A stretch of DNA of 64,000 bases from Acinetobacter sp. WCHA55. GTDB lineage: Bacteria > Pseudomonadota > Gammaproteobacteria > Pseudomonadales > Moraxellaceae. The position numbers and the translations under genes were made by a program. Each line of letters begins with the position of its first letter. Position 1 is the first letter of the stretch. This document shows, piece after piece, positions 11,421 to 20,534 of this stretch. The stretch spans positions 310,001 to 374,000 of the forward strand of contig NZ_CP032286.1 in NCBI RefSeq assembly GCF_002165305.2, written 5' to 3'. Below the pieces are notes generated by a model. That model searched no databases and had not been told where the DNA came from. It saw nothing but the letters and a program-made list of their open reading frames with translations.

Positions 11421-12456
11421 GGCTTTGTTGCACAAAGCTATCCTTAAAGGCTTCTTCATCAATATAATTTCCAGATGAAGAAGCCTACACTCAAAATCTA
11501 TTGTACAACGAATTGGTCCTCTTATAACCAAGCTCTAATCAAGCGAGGAAATATTTCAATTTGGTTCGATCCTCAGACTAAATGGTATGCTCAGCCACAA
11601 GCTAAACATGGAAGAAATCAGGCCTATTCTGATACAGCAATTCAGTACTGTTTGATGATCAAATCTATCTATCGAGTTTCTTTGCGTATGGTCACAGGTT
11701 TTGTGCGAAGCCTAATTCAACTCGGTGTAAGGTGGATAGCACCGGATTATTCCACACTTTGCCGATGACAAAAGCAGATTGATATTGCGACCAGCTATCA
11801 AAAAAGTCATGAAGGATTACATCTATTGATAGATTCAACTGGCCTTAGGTTTTTAGGCGAAGGTGAGTGGGAAACGCAAGAAACATCAGCCTGAATATCG
11901 TCGGCAATGGCGTAAACTGCATATTGGTATAGATGCTAAAACTTTGCAAATACGAGCAGTACAGCTCACAACAAATAATGTCAGTGATTCCAAGTCCTGA
12001 ATATTCTGCTGAATCAAATCCCATCTGATGAACGTATTGATTCTGTCTATACAGATGGAGTATATGACACGAAACAATGCCGACAGATCATTGCAGATAG
12101 GCAAGCACATGCCGTAATTCCTCCGAGGAAAAATGCAAGACCATGGGAAGATAAGAAATTGGGACCTTTAGAGAGAAATGAATTATTGAAAACAGTTAAG
12201 CGTCTAGGGAGAACACTTTGGAAAAATGGTCTGGTTATCATCGGCGAAGTTTGGTCGAAACCAAGATGCATTGCATAAAATTGTTAGGCGACAAACTCTG
12301 CTCAAGGAATTTCGACAGTCAAGTGAATGAGATCTATGCACGTGTAGGCGTATTAAATAAATTTACAGAATTAGGCAGACCTCATACCCAAGTTGTAACC
12401 TAAATTTTAGCAACTTAGGAAAACTTTACCTTCAAAGTCTTTATGCAATAAAGTGG
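11421..12456 (+). mobile_element. Decayed IS5-family (IS903-group) insertion sequence
   Basis: The left end GGCTTTGTTGCACAAAG (from 11421) is typical of IS903-like elements. A degraded copy of its complement, CTTTATGCAATAAAGTGG, lies at 12439-12456, giving about 1036 bp, close to the normal size. The interior is a broken transposase. I find no target-site duplication, and the right repeat has several mismatches, so the element is old and immobile by itself. Confidence 0.82.
11475..12402 (+). pseudogene. IS5-family transposase, multiply disrupted
   Basis: The intact first part (11475-11767) reads as an IS903-type transposase N-terminus (MKKPTLKIYCTTNWSSYNQA). It stops at an in-frame TGA (11767) where an Arg codon would be expected. 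The same frame resumes (QKQIDIATSYQKSHEGLHLL, then IDSTGL, the first catalytic Asp). It is then lost by a frameshift near 11875, another near 11993 and a third near 12225. Later pieces still read as the family: SVYTDGVYDTKQC holds the second Asp, and IYARVGVLNKFTELGRP is the C-terminus. At least one stop and three shifts make it non-functional. Confidence 0.85.
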
Positions 12457-12594
12457 TCTGCATGAGTAAAATTCTATTTTGTTGATCATTCGGCGATTGA
12501 ATAATTACGCAAAAAAGACCTGAATGTGCAAGTCTGACTCAGATATGATCACACGAATATAGTGTTGTAATACAAATTTAGTATTTATAAGCCT

Positions 12595-13059
12595 CTAGAT
12601 GTGGCTCTGAATATAATTCTCTACACCGACGGTTTCAACTAAATCGAGTTGCGTATTCGTCCAGTCTAACCATTCTTCTTCTTTTTCTAAGATTTCTTGC
12701 ACAAGATCACGAGTGACATAGTCGAGCTGCTCTTCAGCGAGCTTCACAGCGGCTTGAATGGATTCAATGTTCTCTTTGGTTTTACGGACATCGCAATTCA
12801 AGACTTCAACGGTATGTTGACCGATATAGAGTTTACCCAAGTGTTGTAGGTTTGGTAGACCTTCTAAAAAAAGAATGCGCTCAATGATTTTGTCAGCATG
12901 CTTCATTTGACGGATGGACTCTTTATATTCAGCTGAACCGAGTTGCTCAATCCCCCAGTCATTAAACATACGAGAGTGCAGGAAATTTTGGTTAATGGCA
13001 GTTAAATGATGATAAAGCACCTGATTTAACTGATTAATTACATCACGATTGCCCTTCAT
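12595..13059 (-). CDS. bfr: Bacterioferritin subunit lacking most ferroxidase ligands
   Basis: A 154-residue bacterioferritin by overall sequence (MKGNRDVINQLN, LTAINQNFLHSRMF, ILFLEGLPNLQHLGKL). Met52, the haem ligand, is kept. Of the six di-iron ligands of E. coli Bfr (Glu18, Glu51, His54, Glu94, Glu127, His130), only His54 and Glu127 remain. Positions 18, 51, 94 and 130 are His, Gln, Thr and Trp, and Tyr25 is Asn. It is therefore predicted to bind haem and build the cage but not oxidise iron, and to need a catalytic partner subunit encoded elsewhere. Two-type Bfr systems are known in Pseudomonas and Neisseria. bfd lies upstream in the same direction, but a terminator separates them. Confidence 0.92.
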   Translation of the reverse strand: MKGNRDVINQLNQVLYHHLTAINQNFLHSRMFNDWGIEQLGSAEYKESIRQMKHADKIIERILFLEGLPNLQHLGKLYIGQHTVEVLNCDVRKTKENIESIQAAVKLAEEQLDYVTRDLVQEILEKEEEWLDWTNTQLDLVETVGVENYIQSHI

Positions 13060-13223
13060 GAGAAAACTCCATTCAAACTGCGGCTTAAAAATAATATCAA
13101 TAACTTATGAGAAATATCTTAAACAACAAAGTGGTTTTTGGCGAGTAATTTATAGAACAGCAAATGAAAATCGCAATCAAAAGCATGCGGGATGGAAATT
13201 ATACTTTTAGAAATTTAAAAAAG

Positions 13224-13251
13224 AAAAACCCGCCTAGAGTCATAAGCGGGG
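13224..13251 (-). terminator. Terminator of bfd
   Basis: Read on the minus strand, CCCGC (13250-13246) pairs with GCGGG (13233-13229) and is followed by TTTTTCTTTTTT. It lies 60 bases beyond the bfd stop and before bfr. Confidence 0.8.
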
Positions 13252-13312
13252 GAGGAGTTACTCATAAAGAGTAAATTTATAATTATGGTTATTCTAAAAG
13301 CGAATCAAATAT

Positions 13313-13507
13313 CTAGGCAGCTATGGCTAAGCGTGAGGCAATCGCAGATACTTCTGCACTGATGATTGAGCGCGCTTCAGGCGCACAACGACCACAGCAT
13401 GTGCCGAGGTCGAGCATCTCACGGACTTCGCGATAACTAGCCGCACCATTTTCAACAGCGTCTTTAATATCTTGATCTGTAATACCACGGCATAAGCACA
13501 CGTACAT
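13313..13507 (-). CDS. bfd: Bacterioferritin-associated ferredoxin
   Basis: Small [2Fe-2S] protein (64 aa) that reduces the haem of bacterioferritin to release stored iron. Start MYVCLCRGIT is chosen because it matches the family; a second ATG five codons upstream (13522) has no better ribosome site. All four Cys are present: CLC at residues 4 and 6, and CCGRC, within DLGTCCGRCAPEA, at about residues 37-41. A Fur-type operator lies about 40 bases upstream, as expected for a gene switched on by iron shortage. Confidence 0.93.
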   Translation of the reverse strand: MYVCLCRGITDQDIKDAVENGAASYREVREMLDLGTCCGRCAPEARSIISAEVSAIASRLAIAA

Positions 13508-13543
13508 TTCAGCAAGCCACATAAAAGGAATAAGATAAGTGAT

Positions 13544-13562
13544 ATTATTGATAATTGTTATC
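13544..13562 (-). promoter_or_regulatory. Fur box upstream of bfd
   Basis: The 19 bases ATTATTGATAATTGTTATC match 14 of 19 positions of the classic Fur consensus (GATAATGATAATCATTATC), and the core GATAA-N3-TTATC is symmetric. It lies 37-55 bases from the bfd start, inside the expected promoter. Confidence 0.72.
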
Positions 13563-13618
13563 GTTTGTCAATATAAATCATTTGAAATCTCATTTGTCTT
13601 TATTGGAGTTTTGGATAA

Positions 13619-13650
13619 AAAAAAGCCACTCAATCGGTGGCTTTTTTTTA
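13619..13650 (-). terminator. Terminator of the gmk-rpoZ-spoT-ridA side
   Basis: AGCCAC (13624-13629) and GTGGCT (13637-13642) with A and T runs on both sides. It lies 12 bases after the ridA stop on the minus strand. The symmetry could let it act in both directions. Confidence 0.85.
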
Positions 13651-13661
13651 AAAAATATAAC

Positions 13662-14045
13662 TTATTGATTAATAATCACAATACCATCCATCTCAACCAA
13701 TGCATTTTTAGGTAGGCTGGCCACACCGAGCGCTGCGCGTGCAGGGTAAGGTTGTGCGAAATATTCACCCATAATTTGGTTGACCAACTGGAAGTTTGAA
13801 AGATCGGTTAAGAAAATATTCAACTTCGCGATATCAGCCAGTGTTCCACCAGCGGCTTCGCAGACAGCTTTTAAGTTATCAAACACGCGGCGAATTTGCG
13901 CTTCAATGCCTTCAACCAACTCCATACTGTATGGGTCTAAACCAATCTGACCAGAAAGGTAAAGTGTATTGCCGACTAAGATTGCCTGCGAATAAGTGCC
14001 GATCGCAGCAGGGGCATTTTCAGTATGAATTACTTGGCGGGACAT
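13662..14045 (-). CDS. ridA: RidA family enamine/imine deaminase
   Basis: 127 residues, YjgF/YER057c/UK114 family. RidA hydrolyses reactive enamine/imine intermediates made by PLP-dependent dehydratases. Family features: [20 protein letters not shown] near the N-terminus, [11 protein letters not shown] in the middle, and the conserved Arg in [20 protein letters not shown] (about residue 105). A separate minus-strand gene 69 bases after spoT, and probably in the same transcript. Confidence 0.94.
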   Translation of the reverse strand: MSRQVIHTENAPAAIGTYSQAILVGNTLYLSGQIGLDPYSMELVEGIEAQIRRVFDNLKAVCEAAGGTLADIAKLNIFLTDLSNFQLVNQIMGEYFAQPYPARAALGVASLPKNALVEMDGIVIINQ

Positions 14046-14114
14046 CGTGTTCTCCTATTATATTCACCGTCAATCATAGCCTAGATTGATATTAAAAGGT
14101 GCGGATTTAAACAA

Positions 14115-16214
14115 TTAACTCGCAATCGATGTTTCTGTAATGCTCACTGGTTGAGCCAATCGACTGATACGCGGGAAGCCAAAATGCATACGTAGATCGC
14201 GAATGATTTTTGCAATTTGCTTACGGTTGTGTACCACTACATTGACATAAGTCTTGTCGTCTTGATTACGTACCATTTCGACCCCGATTTTTTCTTTACG
14301 ACATTGGTAAATCAGGTCGGAAATTTGTTCGTCATCCATTGCCATGTTAATCAATAAATATGCAGTAAAACTAATTTCTTCTTCGTTCTCATTGCTCCAC
14401 TGCAACGGCATGATGTTTTCCGGGTGTAGATGTTGTTCATGCAAGAGATTATGACAACGTGCACGATGCACAATAAGACCACGGCGGGATAAATGCCCTT
14501 GAATTGGGTCACCCAACACCGGGTTACAACAATGTGCGTATTTGACATCGACACCTTCAGTACCTTGAATGAGTCGGTCAGATTCCTGGGCACTTTGGTC
14601 ATGTGCAAATAAATGATTCGCAACCAATTGTGGTAGTAAATCGCCCACAGCAATTTGCTCGAATAATTGGTCTTTATTTTCGATATGTCGCCATTGTAAA
14701 AGTTCTGACCAGTCTGATTCGGTTAAGTCTTTAATGGATACATTGAATAGTTTTAAAGCGCGATTTAAAGCTTGCTGTCCAACGAGGCGTTGTTCTTCGA
14801 TATCTTGCTCACGCAGTATATTTTGCAAGGCGCGACGGGCTTTCTGCGTGTTGACGAAGCTGAGCCAATCTGGATTTGGGGTGGCCAACACATCGGTAAT
14901 AATTTCAATCACCTGACCACTGTGTAATGGTGTAGAAAGGGGTTTGGTTTCCCCATTGATTTTCGCACCTACCGCATGGTTACCTAAAAATAAGCTGGCC
15001 GAATAGGCAAAATCGACCACCGTTGCCCCTTGTGGTAATTCGTGTAAATGACCATGTGGGGTGTACACCCAAATTTTCTCTTGGTGTAAATAATCGAGTA
15101 GTTCACTAAAGGTGGTTTTGGCACAAGCACCATCGATCAAGACATTTAAGTTCTGCATCGAGGCTTGAATCGCAGAGCGGCAAGCTTGTGGTGCACTGTC
15201 GCCTAGTACCACGCCAAAACGCGCAGCTTTACGCATCAGTTCGGTCTGAATAGTGACAGATAGTGTTGTGTTTTCACCTTTTAAGCGCAGTAGTAACGAT
15301 TGGTTGCCACCTGGGAGTGGTTTACGAATATGGTCTGCAAAGTGTAAAACTTTAAAACTCTCGCGTAACACTTCGGCTAAGCGGTCACAGTCCGCAATGC
15401 TATTTAGAATAATTTCAAAGGCATGACTATGCGTGAGTTCATGTAGATCAATGTCATTTTTGACAAAGTGTCGAAGCAGTTCGATATTGTTATTTTTCTT
15501 TTTAATACGACCTGAAATTTGATGGGTTTTCAGTAATTCGGTTAGATTATGTTCCCACTTACTTTGGTATTCGCAGCGTTTGGGTTTGGTTTGCAGGAGC
15601 GCTTCTTGGACATTGTTATACATGTCGAGATCGAGGTTTTGATAACACAGATGTTCGAGGTTATCGCCCATCTCATTCATGCCAACGATACGTGCCATTG
15701 GGACAAAAATATCAAAGGTTTCTTGAGCAATGCGTGCGCGCTTATCGGGCCGAAGTGCTTCCAAGGTAGTCATGTTGTGATAGCGATCTGCCAGTTTAAT
15801 AATAATGACACGTGGGTCTTGTAGTGTAGCTTGCAGAATTTTTCGGAAAGAAGCGGCTTTATTATATTCTTTATCACTGGATTGGCTAAGTTTAGTGACA
15901 CCATCAACCAGTTCTGCAACGGTTTTTCCAAATTTTTCTGCAATATCCTCTTTGCTAAAGTCTGTGTCCTCAATGACATCGTGTAAAAGGGCTGCCATGA
16001 GTGTCTCTGCATCTAGACGCATATGCGCTAAAATACAGCTGACCGCAATCGGATGCAAAATATACGGTTCGCCACTTTTGCGTGTAATACCATCATGGGC
16101 AATATCCGCATAATCACAGGCCGCAAGCACACGCTCGACATCGCTTTCAGTTAAGTAAGCATCGATAATAGTTTTGAGCTGTTGTTTAGCTTGGCTGACC
16201 ATTGGGCCTGGCAT
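14115..16214 (-). CDS. spoT: SpoT, (p)ppGpp hydrolase with degenerate synthetase domain
   Basis: RelA/SpoT homologue, 699 residues. The N-terminal HD hydrolase is intact (YILHPIAVSCIL, LLHDVIEDTDFS, VDGVTKLSQ, KLADRYHNMTTLEAL). The synthetase region (about 225-345) is strongly altered: the GYQSLHT loop reads GNQSLLL, the EVQIRT motif reads SVTIQT, and the D-x-x-A-x-R-V segment reads HSHAFEII. TGS (VYTPHGHLHELPQGATVVDFAY, shortened here), a zinc-finger-like CCNPVLGD segment and a C-terminal ACT domain follow. This fits the monofunctional hydrolase described for Acinetobacter SpoT. RBS AAAGGTG precedes the ATG. It lies downstream of rpoZ as in other Gammaproteobacteria. Confidence 0.95.
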   Translation of the reverse strand: MPGPMVSQAKQQLKTIIDAYLTESDVERVLAACDYADIAHDGITRKSGEPYILHPIAVSCILAHMRLDAETLMAALLHDVIEDTDFSKEDIAEKFGKTVAELVDGVTKLSQSSDKEYNKAASFRKILQATLQDPRVIIIKLADRYHNMTTLEALRPDKRARIAQETFDIFVPMARIVGMNEMGDNLEHLCYQNLDLDMYNNVQEALLQTKPKRCEYQSKWEHNLTELLKTHQISGRIKKKNNNIELLRHFVKNDIDLHELTHSHAFEIILNSIADCDRLAEVLRESFKVLHFADHIRKPLPGGNQSLLLRLKGENTTLSVTIQTELMRKAARFGVVLGDSAPQACRSAIQASMQNLNVLIDGACAKTTFSELLDYLHQEKIWVYTPHGHLHELPQGATVVDFAYSASLFLGNHAVGAKINGETKPLSTPLHSGQVIEIITDVLATPNPDWLSFVNTQKARRALQNILREQDIEEQRLVGQQALNRALKLFNVSIKDLTESDWSELLQWRHIENKDQLFEQIAVGDLLPQLVANHLFAHDQSAQESDRLIQGTEGVDVKYAHCCNPVLGDPIQGHLSRRGLIVHRARCHNLLHEQHLHPENIMPLQWSNENEEEISFTAYLLINMAMDDEQISDLIYQCRKEKIGVEMVRNQDDKTYVNVVVHNRKQIAKIIRDLRMHFGFPRISRLAQPVSITETSIAS

Positions 16215-16394
16215 AAAACACCTTTAAGACGTAGCAATTACAATAAAATTTTACTGATCCTCTAATGAAAAACATATTGCATGAGTTGTCAATTTATTCA
16301 TTGAGAGAAAAGCAAAAAAGATACACCTAAACCACGATGAAGCTTATCTTCTAGTTATAACGTGTATTGCACAAATATAAAAGTTATCCAATAA

Positions 16395-16422
16395 AAAAGC
16401 CTAGTTAAAAACTAGGCTTTTA
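16395..16422 (-). terminator. Hairpin between rpoZ and spoT
   Basis: AAAGCCTAGT (16396-16405) and ACTAGGCTTT (16411-16420), a perfect 10-bp stem flanked by A and T. It follows the rpoZ stop by 16 bases on the minus strand, so spoT may have its own promoter in 16215-16395. Confidence 0.85.
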
Positions 16423-16437
16423 AGCGATAAATTTTTC

Positions 16438-16719
16438 TTATTGGAAAGAAAAACCATCTAAATTCAAATTGTTTGCAGAAAGTGCAAGATCAAGACTCGA
16501 AGTTTGGTAGTCTTGCTCACGTTGTTTCAAAATGTCTTTAGAAACATGACCTACTGCAATTTCACGTAATGCAACAACAGTCGGTTTGTCATTGTCCCAC
16601 TCAACAGTAGGTTCAATACCCTGACGTGCCAATTGACGCGCGCGTTTGCTTGCCACTAGTACAAGCTCAAAGCGGTTGTCTACATGGTCTAAACAATCTT
16701 CAACGGTTACGCGTGCCAT
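16438..16719 (-). CDS. rpoZ: RNA polymerase omega subunit
   Basis: 93-residue omega subunit; binds RpoB' and helps assemble RNA polymerase, and in E. coli forms part of a ppGpp site. Starts [20 protein letters not shown], with the conserved RARQL segment next ([13 protein letters not shown]) and [12 protein letters not shown] later. Sits between gmk and spoT in the usual order. Confidence 0.96.
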   Translation of the reverse strand: MARVTVEDCLDHVDNRFELVLVASKRARQLARQGIEPTVEWDNDKPTVVALREIAVGHVSKDILKQREQDYQTSSLDLALSANNLNLDGFSFQ

Positions 16720-16796
16720 AAGAATTCTCGTTACAAAGGCTAAAATTAAACAGACTGTGCAGTATAAGGTGCTTTGTCTGTAGACTCAAGTTTTAA

Positions 16797-17420
16797 TCAC
16801 TTTTCAACAGGGCTGATCAGTTCAGAAATCATTTTCTGATGACGGCGCGCTTGCTGTGTAATGACTAAACGATTAGCAATAATCACAGACTCAAGATCAT
16901 GCAAAGCTTTATTAAAGTCGTCATTAATAATGACATAGTCGAAGTTAACATATTGTTGCATGTCTTCAACTGCACAGCCTAAACGGCGCTCAATCACTTC
17001 AATCGAGTCTGTACCACGGTTAGACAGACGTTGACGTAAGTCAAACTGGCTTGGCGGTAAGATGAAAATTTGTTTAGAGTCAGGAAAAAGCTTTCGAACT
17101 TGCTGTGCACCTTGCCAGTCAATTTCTAATAGAACATCATGACCTTTCGCCAGTTGTTCTTTCACAGTGGCTTGTGCTGTGCCATAGTAATTGCCAAAGA
17201 CTTCAGCGTATTCAATAAATCCGCCTTGTTCAACCAAGGCTAAAAATGAGTCTTTTTCGGTAAAGTGGTAATGTACACCATCAAGTTCGCCGGGACGTTG
17301 CCCACGTGTAGTATGAGAAACAGAAACGTGAAGATTCGTTACACGGTCAAGGAGGGCTTTTACGAGGGATGTTTTGCCTGTTCCTGAAGCTGCAGAAACG
17401 ACAAACAAGAGACCCGACAT
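16797..17420 (-). CDS. gmk: Guanylate kinase
   Basis: 207 residues; phosphorylates GMP to GDP with ATP. P-loop SAASGTGKTSL at about residue 8, GMP-binding region (SHTTRGQRPGELDGVHYHF, and GGFIEYAEVFGNYYGT), and ILPPSQFDLRQRLSNRG near the lid. Start 17420 (MSGLLFVVS) is chosen over the longer frame because AGGAAAAATATC lies just before it and the family begins here. Divergent from ispH, with 134 bases between. Confidence 0.96.
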   Translation of the reverse strand: MSGLLFVVSAASGTGKTSLVKALLDRVTNLHVSVSHTTRGQRPGELDGVHYHFTEKDSFLALVEQGGFIEYAEVFGNYYGTAQATVKEQLAKGHDVLLEIDWQGAQQVRKLFPDSKQIFILPPSQFDLRQRLSNRGTDSIEVIERRLGCAVEDMQQYVNFDYVIINDDFNKALHDLESVIIANRLVITQQARRHQKMISELISPVEK

Positions 17421-17554
17421 GATATTTTTCCTGATATGATAAAATATCTTCTCTATTTTAGAGCAGACAAGGTTTAAACGAAATAGCAAGCCGTCACTTT
17501 GTTTGCATTTATTTTATTAGTTTCCGCTGATTGAAAGGTGGTATCGAGGAACAT

Positions 17555-18505
17555 ATGGAAATTGTATTGGCCAATCCACGTGGTTTTTGTGCAGGTGTTG
17601 ACCGTGCGATTGCCATCGTAAATCGTGCGCTTGAGTGCTTTAATCCACCCATTTATGTACGGCATGAAGTGGTACACAATAAATTTGTGGTTGACGATTT
17701 ACGTCAACGTGGCGCAATTTTTGTTGATGAACTGGATGAAGTGCCCGATGACAATATTGTGATTTTTAGTGCGCATGGGGTTTCTAAAGCGGTACAGATC
17801 GAAGCTGAACGTCGCGGTTTAAAAGTTTTTGATGCAACCTGCCCATTGGTGACTAAGGTGCATATTGAAGTCACTAAATATGCTCGTGAAGGAGTTGAGG
17901 CCATCTTAATTGGTCATGAAGGCCACCCTGAAGTTGAAGGTACCATGGGGCAATATGACCTGAAAAATGGTGGTGCGATTTATTTGGTTGAAGATGAACA
18001 AGATGTCGCTGAGCTTCAGGTGCATCATCCTGAGCGTGTGGCTTTTGTTACGCAAACCACTTTATCAATTGATGATACTGCAAAAGTGATTGATGCTTTA
18101 CGGGCGAAATTTCCTGAGATTCAAGGACCACGTAAGGATGATATTTGTTATGCGACACAGAACCGTCAAGATGCGGTGCGTGATTTAGCAACCCAATGCG
18201 ATGTGGTGTTGGTGGTCGGTTCACCAAATTCATCGAATTCGAACCGTTTACGAGAATTGGCTGAGCGAATGGGTAAAGCCGCTTATTTGGTCGATAATGC
18301 CGATGAGCTTCAACAAGCATGGTTTGAAAATATCGCCAAAGTTGGCGTTACAGCGGGTGCATCTGCGCCTGAAATTTTAATTAAACAAGTAATTCAACGA
18401 TTGCAAGATTGGGGGGCAACACCACCGCAAGAGCTTGCTGGAACGGAAGAAAATATTACCTTTAGTTTGCCAAAAGAGTTACGTATTGCGGTAACTCAAG
18501 CCTAA
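17555..18505 (+). CDS. ispH: 4-hydroxy-3-methylbut-2-enyl diphosphate reductase
   Basis: Last enzyme of the MEP isoprenoid pathway (316 aa), an iron-sulfur protein that reduces HMBPP to IPP and DMAPP. The three cluster Cys are in NPRGFCAGV (residue 12), DATCPLVTK (about 96) and [11 protein letters not shown] (about 197). Other family marks are [14 protein letters not shown] and [15 protein letters not shown] 17555 is preceded by GAGGAAC, deciding the start over an upstream TTG. A terminator follows at 18547. Confidence 0.97.
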   Translation: MEIVLANPRGFCAGVDRAIAIVNRALECFNPPIYVRHEVVHNKFVVDDLRQRGAIFVDELDEVPDDNIVIFSAHGVSKAVQIEAERRGLKVFDATCPLVTKVHIEVTKYAREGVEAILIGHEGHPEVEGTMGQYDLKNGGAIYLVEDEQDVAELQVHHPERVAFVTQTTLSIDDTAKVIDALRAKFPEIQGPRKDDICYATQNRQDAVRDLATQCDVVLVVGSPNSSNSNRLRELAERMGKAAYLVDNADELQQAWFENIAKVGVTAGASAPEILIKQVIQRLQDWGATPPQELAGTEENITFSLPKELRIAVTQA

Positions 18506-18546
18506 AAGGTGGATTGGTTAACATTCTAATTTTATTGAAAAATTGA

Positions 18547-18580
18547 CAGATGATTGTAAATTGGCAATCATCTGTTTTTT
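18547..18580 (+). terminator. Rho-independent terminator after ispH
   Basis: CAGATGATTG (18547-18556) with CAATCATCTG (18565-18574), loop TAAATTGG, then seven T. It separates ispH from the minor-pilin operon. Confidence 0.93.
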
Positions 18581-18670
18581 TATGCCTTTTATCCTGTATT
18601 GTGCTGATTGTGTAAAGAATTAGAATATGATTTTAAATAGGGTAAAGTTTTGTTGCCTTGGGGAGGGAGT

Positions 18671-19132
18671 ATGCAAAATAAACATAAAGGGTTCACCTTA
18701 ATTGAGCTGATGGTGACGATTGCTATTATGGCAATTATCGCGATGATGGCTGCTCCTTCTTTTGGGGATATGTTACAGCGCCAAAATTTAAATAAAAGTA
18801 CAAAAGAATTGGTTGCTACTTTAAATCAGGCAAGGGCAAAAGCTGCTTTAGAGCGCAGAGAAATTACAGTTGAATTATTGTCTGCGGATGAAAATACTGA
18901 CGATACGTTGAATTGGATGCCAGTCGGTAAGTCGAGTTTAAAAAGTGGTCGTGCGACAGAAATAGTTTTTATGCCGACAGGCCTAGTGAGAGATCCAGCA
19001 GCAAATCAAATCATTGCTACAGATACGAGTTTTGAAATTTGTGATGCATCTTCTGATCCTAAATATTCCAGAGTGGTCACGATATCTAAAATGGGGACGA
19101 TCCAGCAGATCGTTGAAGGGGATTGTTCATGA
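18671..19132 (+). CDS. fimU: Minor pilin, GspH/FimT family (FimU-like)
   Basis: Type IV minor pilin (153 aa), first gene of the tip-complex operon. Prepilin leader MQNKHKG, then FTLIELMVTIAIMAIIAMMA and the GspH/FimT pattern AAPSFGDMLQRQNLNKSTKEL, with NQARAKAALERRE. ATG 18671 has GGGAGGGAG before it. Its stop overlaps the pilV start by 4 bases (ATGA). By analogy with P. aeruginosa it joins PilV, PilW, PilX and PilE under PilY1 at the pilus tip. The exact name (fimT or fimU) is uncertain. Confidence 0.88.
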   Translation: MQNKHKGFTLIELMVTIAIMAIIAMMAAPSFGDMLQRQNLNKSTKELVATLNQARAKAALERREITVELLSADENTDDTLNWMPVGKSSLKSGRATEIVFMPTGLVRDPAANQIIATDTSFEICDASSDPKYSRVVTISKMGTIQQIVEGDCS

Positions 19133-19629
19133 TAACTATAAAAAAGCAAGCCGGTGTTGGGTTAATAGAAGTATTGGTTGCCTTGCTGATTCTTGCGGTT
19201 GGGGTGCTTGGTTTTGTAGCGTTGCAATATCGAGCAATTGAGGCATCGAGTGAGGGGGCTAACCGTGTACAAGCAATTAATTTGGCAAGAGATTTAGCTG
19301 AAAAAATTCGTGTTAATCGTGAGCAGTTGGGCGCGTATGCTACGGCTGTTGCGGGAAATGCAACCAATATCACCAATCCGAACTGTTACACAGCATTTTG
19401 TACGCCAACACAAATGGCGCGTTTTGATGCAGCACTTACAAATTTGTCTGCTCAACGGGTAGGGATGACAGTCAATATGTTTACTTGCCCAGAAGTGAGC
19501 AATGGTCGAAGATGCATTTATGTGGCATGGGGCGATACAGCTGCAACCAATGCGGATGGTTTAAATAACTGTACCACAGCAGGTGCTTACCGTGATGAAT
19601 CAACCTGCGTTGTCATGGAGGCCTACTAA
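19129..19629 (+). CDS. pilV: Type IV pilus minor pilin PilV
   Basis: 166 residues. Short leader MITIKKQAG, then VGLIEVLVALLILAVGVLGFVALQ, the PilV-type N-terminus with Glu5. DLAEKIRVNREQ follows. Cys are present in the C-terminal domain. Starts inside the fimU stop (ATGA); its stop overlaps the pilW start (TAATG). Confidence 0.9.
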   Translation: MITIKKQAGVGLIEVLVALLILAVGVLGFVALQYRAIEASSEGANRVQAINLARDLAEKIRVNREQLGAYATAVAGNATNITNPNCYTAFCTPTQMARFDAALTNLSAQRVGMTVNMFTCPEVSNGRRCIYVAWGDTAATNADGLNNCTTAGAYRDESTCVVMEAY

Positions 19630-20534
19630 TGAAAATACAAAAAGGCTTTACACTGATTGAACTCATGATTGCACTAGCTCTTGGGCTTATTGTAGTTGCA
19701 GCAGCAGCAATGTTGTTTTTGACAGGGGTGAAAAGTAGTCAAGTACAACAAGGAATGGCGGACTTACAAGACAATGCAAATTTTGGTCTTAACTATATCA
19801 CTCAGGATCTTAGATTGGCCAATTTAGATACTGTTGAAGCTGCAATGAATGATGCCTTACTTCATGGAGGTGTTGTTTTGAGTCAATCCAATCTACCCAC
19901 AGGAATTCGAGCAAATGTGAATGCTACTTTACTAAGCCGAAGTAATGGTGATGCAGTGGGTAGCGATGATGAATGGACTGGTGCATCGAATGTAACTCAA
20001 AACAGTGATCAACTTGTAATTCAGTATAAGCCTGCACAAACAGGTGGTTTTGATTGTGAAGGGCGTGAAATCACGACAGTAGATCGGATGATTATTCAGC
20101 GTTATTTTTTGCGGGCAGATGCAAATGCGGGAGCTGGGGAAGCGAATCCTTTAGCTTTAGCATGTGATGCTGGTAACTATAGTGACACCAATCTTGCTCG
20201 CTATGGAGATGCTGGTGAAATCATTATGAAACGCGTTGATCATTTTCGTGTATTGCTGAATGTGAGTAATGCTGTTGGTAACCGTCGGTATATCGGTATC
20301 CACGAATATATGGCATTGACAGGGACTAAACCGCGTATTTTAGGAGTGAGTTTAGGCGTGCTCGCACGCTCAGGCCAGTCTACGGGCCAAGATGTGTCGA
20401 CAGCACAAAACAATGCTTTTGTCGTGTTGGATCAAAATGTAACAATTGGAGCCAATGGTAATCCACAGGGTTTTATTCGTCAGGTCGTAACTCAAGAGGT
20501 TGCAATACGTAATGCGTTAGGGGAGAGAGACTGA
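19629..20534 (+). CDS. pilW: Type IV pilus minor pilin PilW
   Basis: 301 residues. Leader MKIQKG, then [20 protein letters not shown]. The PilW signature QGMADLQDNANFGLNYITQD follows with LRLANL. A variable beta-rich C-terminal domain ends with VVTQEVAIRNALGERD. Overlaps both neighbours by 1-3 bases. Confidence 0.92.
   Translation: MKIQKGFTLIELMIALALGLIVVAAAAMLFLTGVKSSQVQQGMADLQDNANFGLNYITQDLRLANLDTVEAAMNDALLHGGVVLSQSNLPTGIRANVNATLLSRSNGDAVGSDDEWTGASNVTQNSDQLVIQYKPAQTGGFDCEGREITTVDRMIIQRYFLRADANAGAGEANPLALACDAGNYSDTNLARYGDAGEIIMKRVDHFRVLLNVSNAVGNRRYIGIHEYMALTGTKPRILGVSLGVLARSGQSTGQDVSTAQNNAFVVLDQNVTIGANGNPQGFIRQVVTQEVAIRNALGERD

Noticed and set aside
11475..11768. Intact 97-residue protein gene
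   Set aside because: It is only the N-terminal piece of an IS5-family transposase cut by an in-frame stop; the rest continues in other frames.
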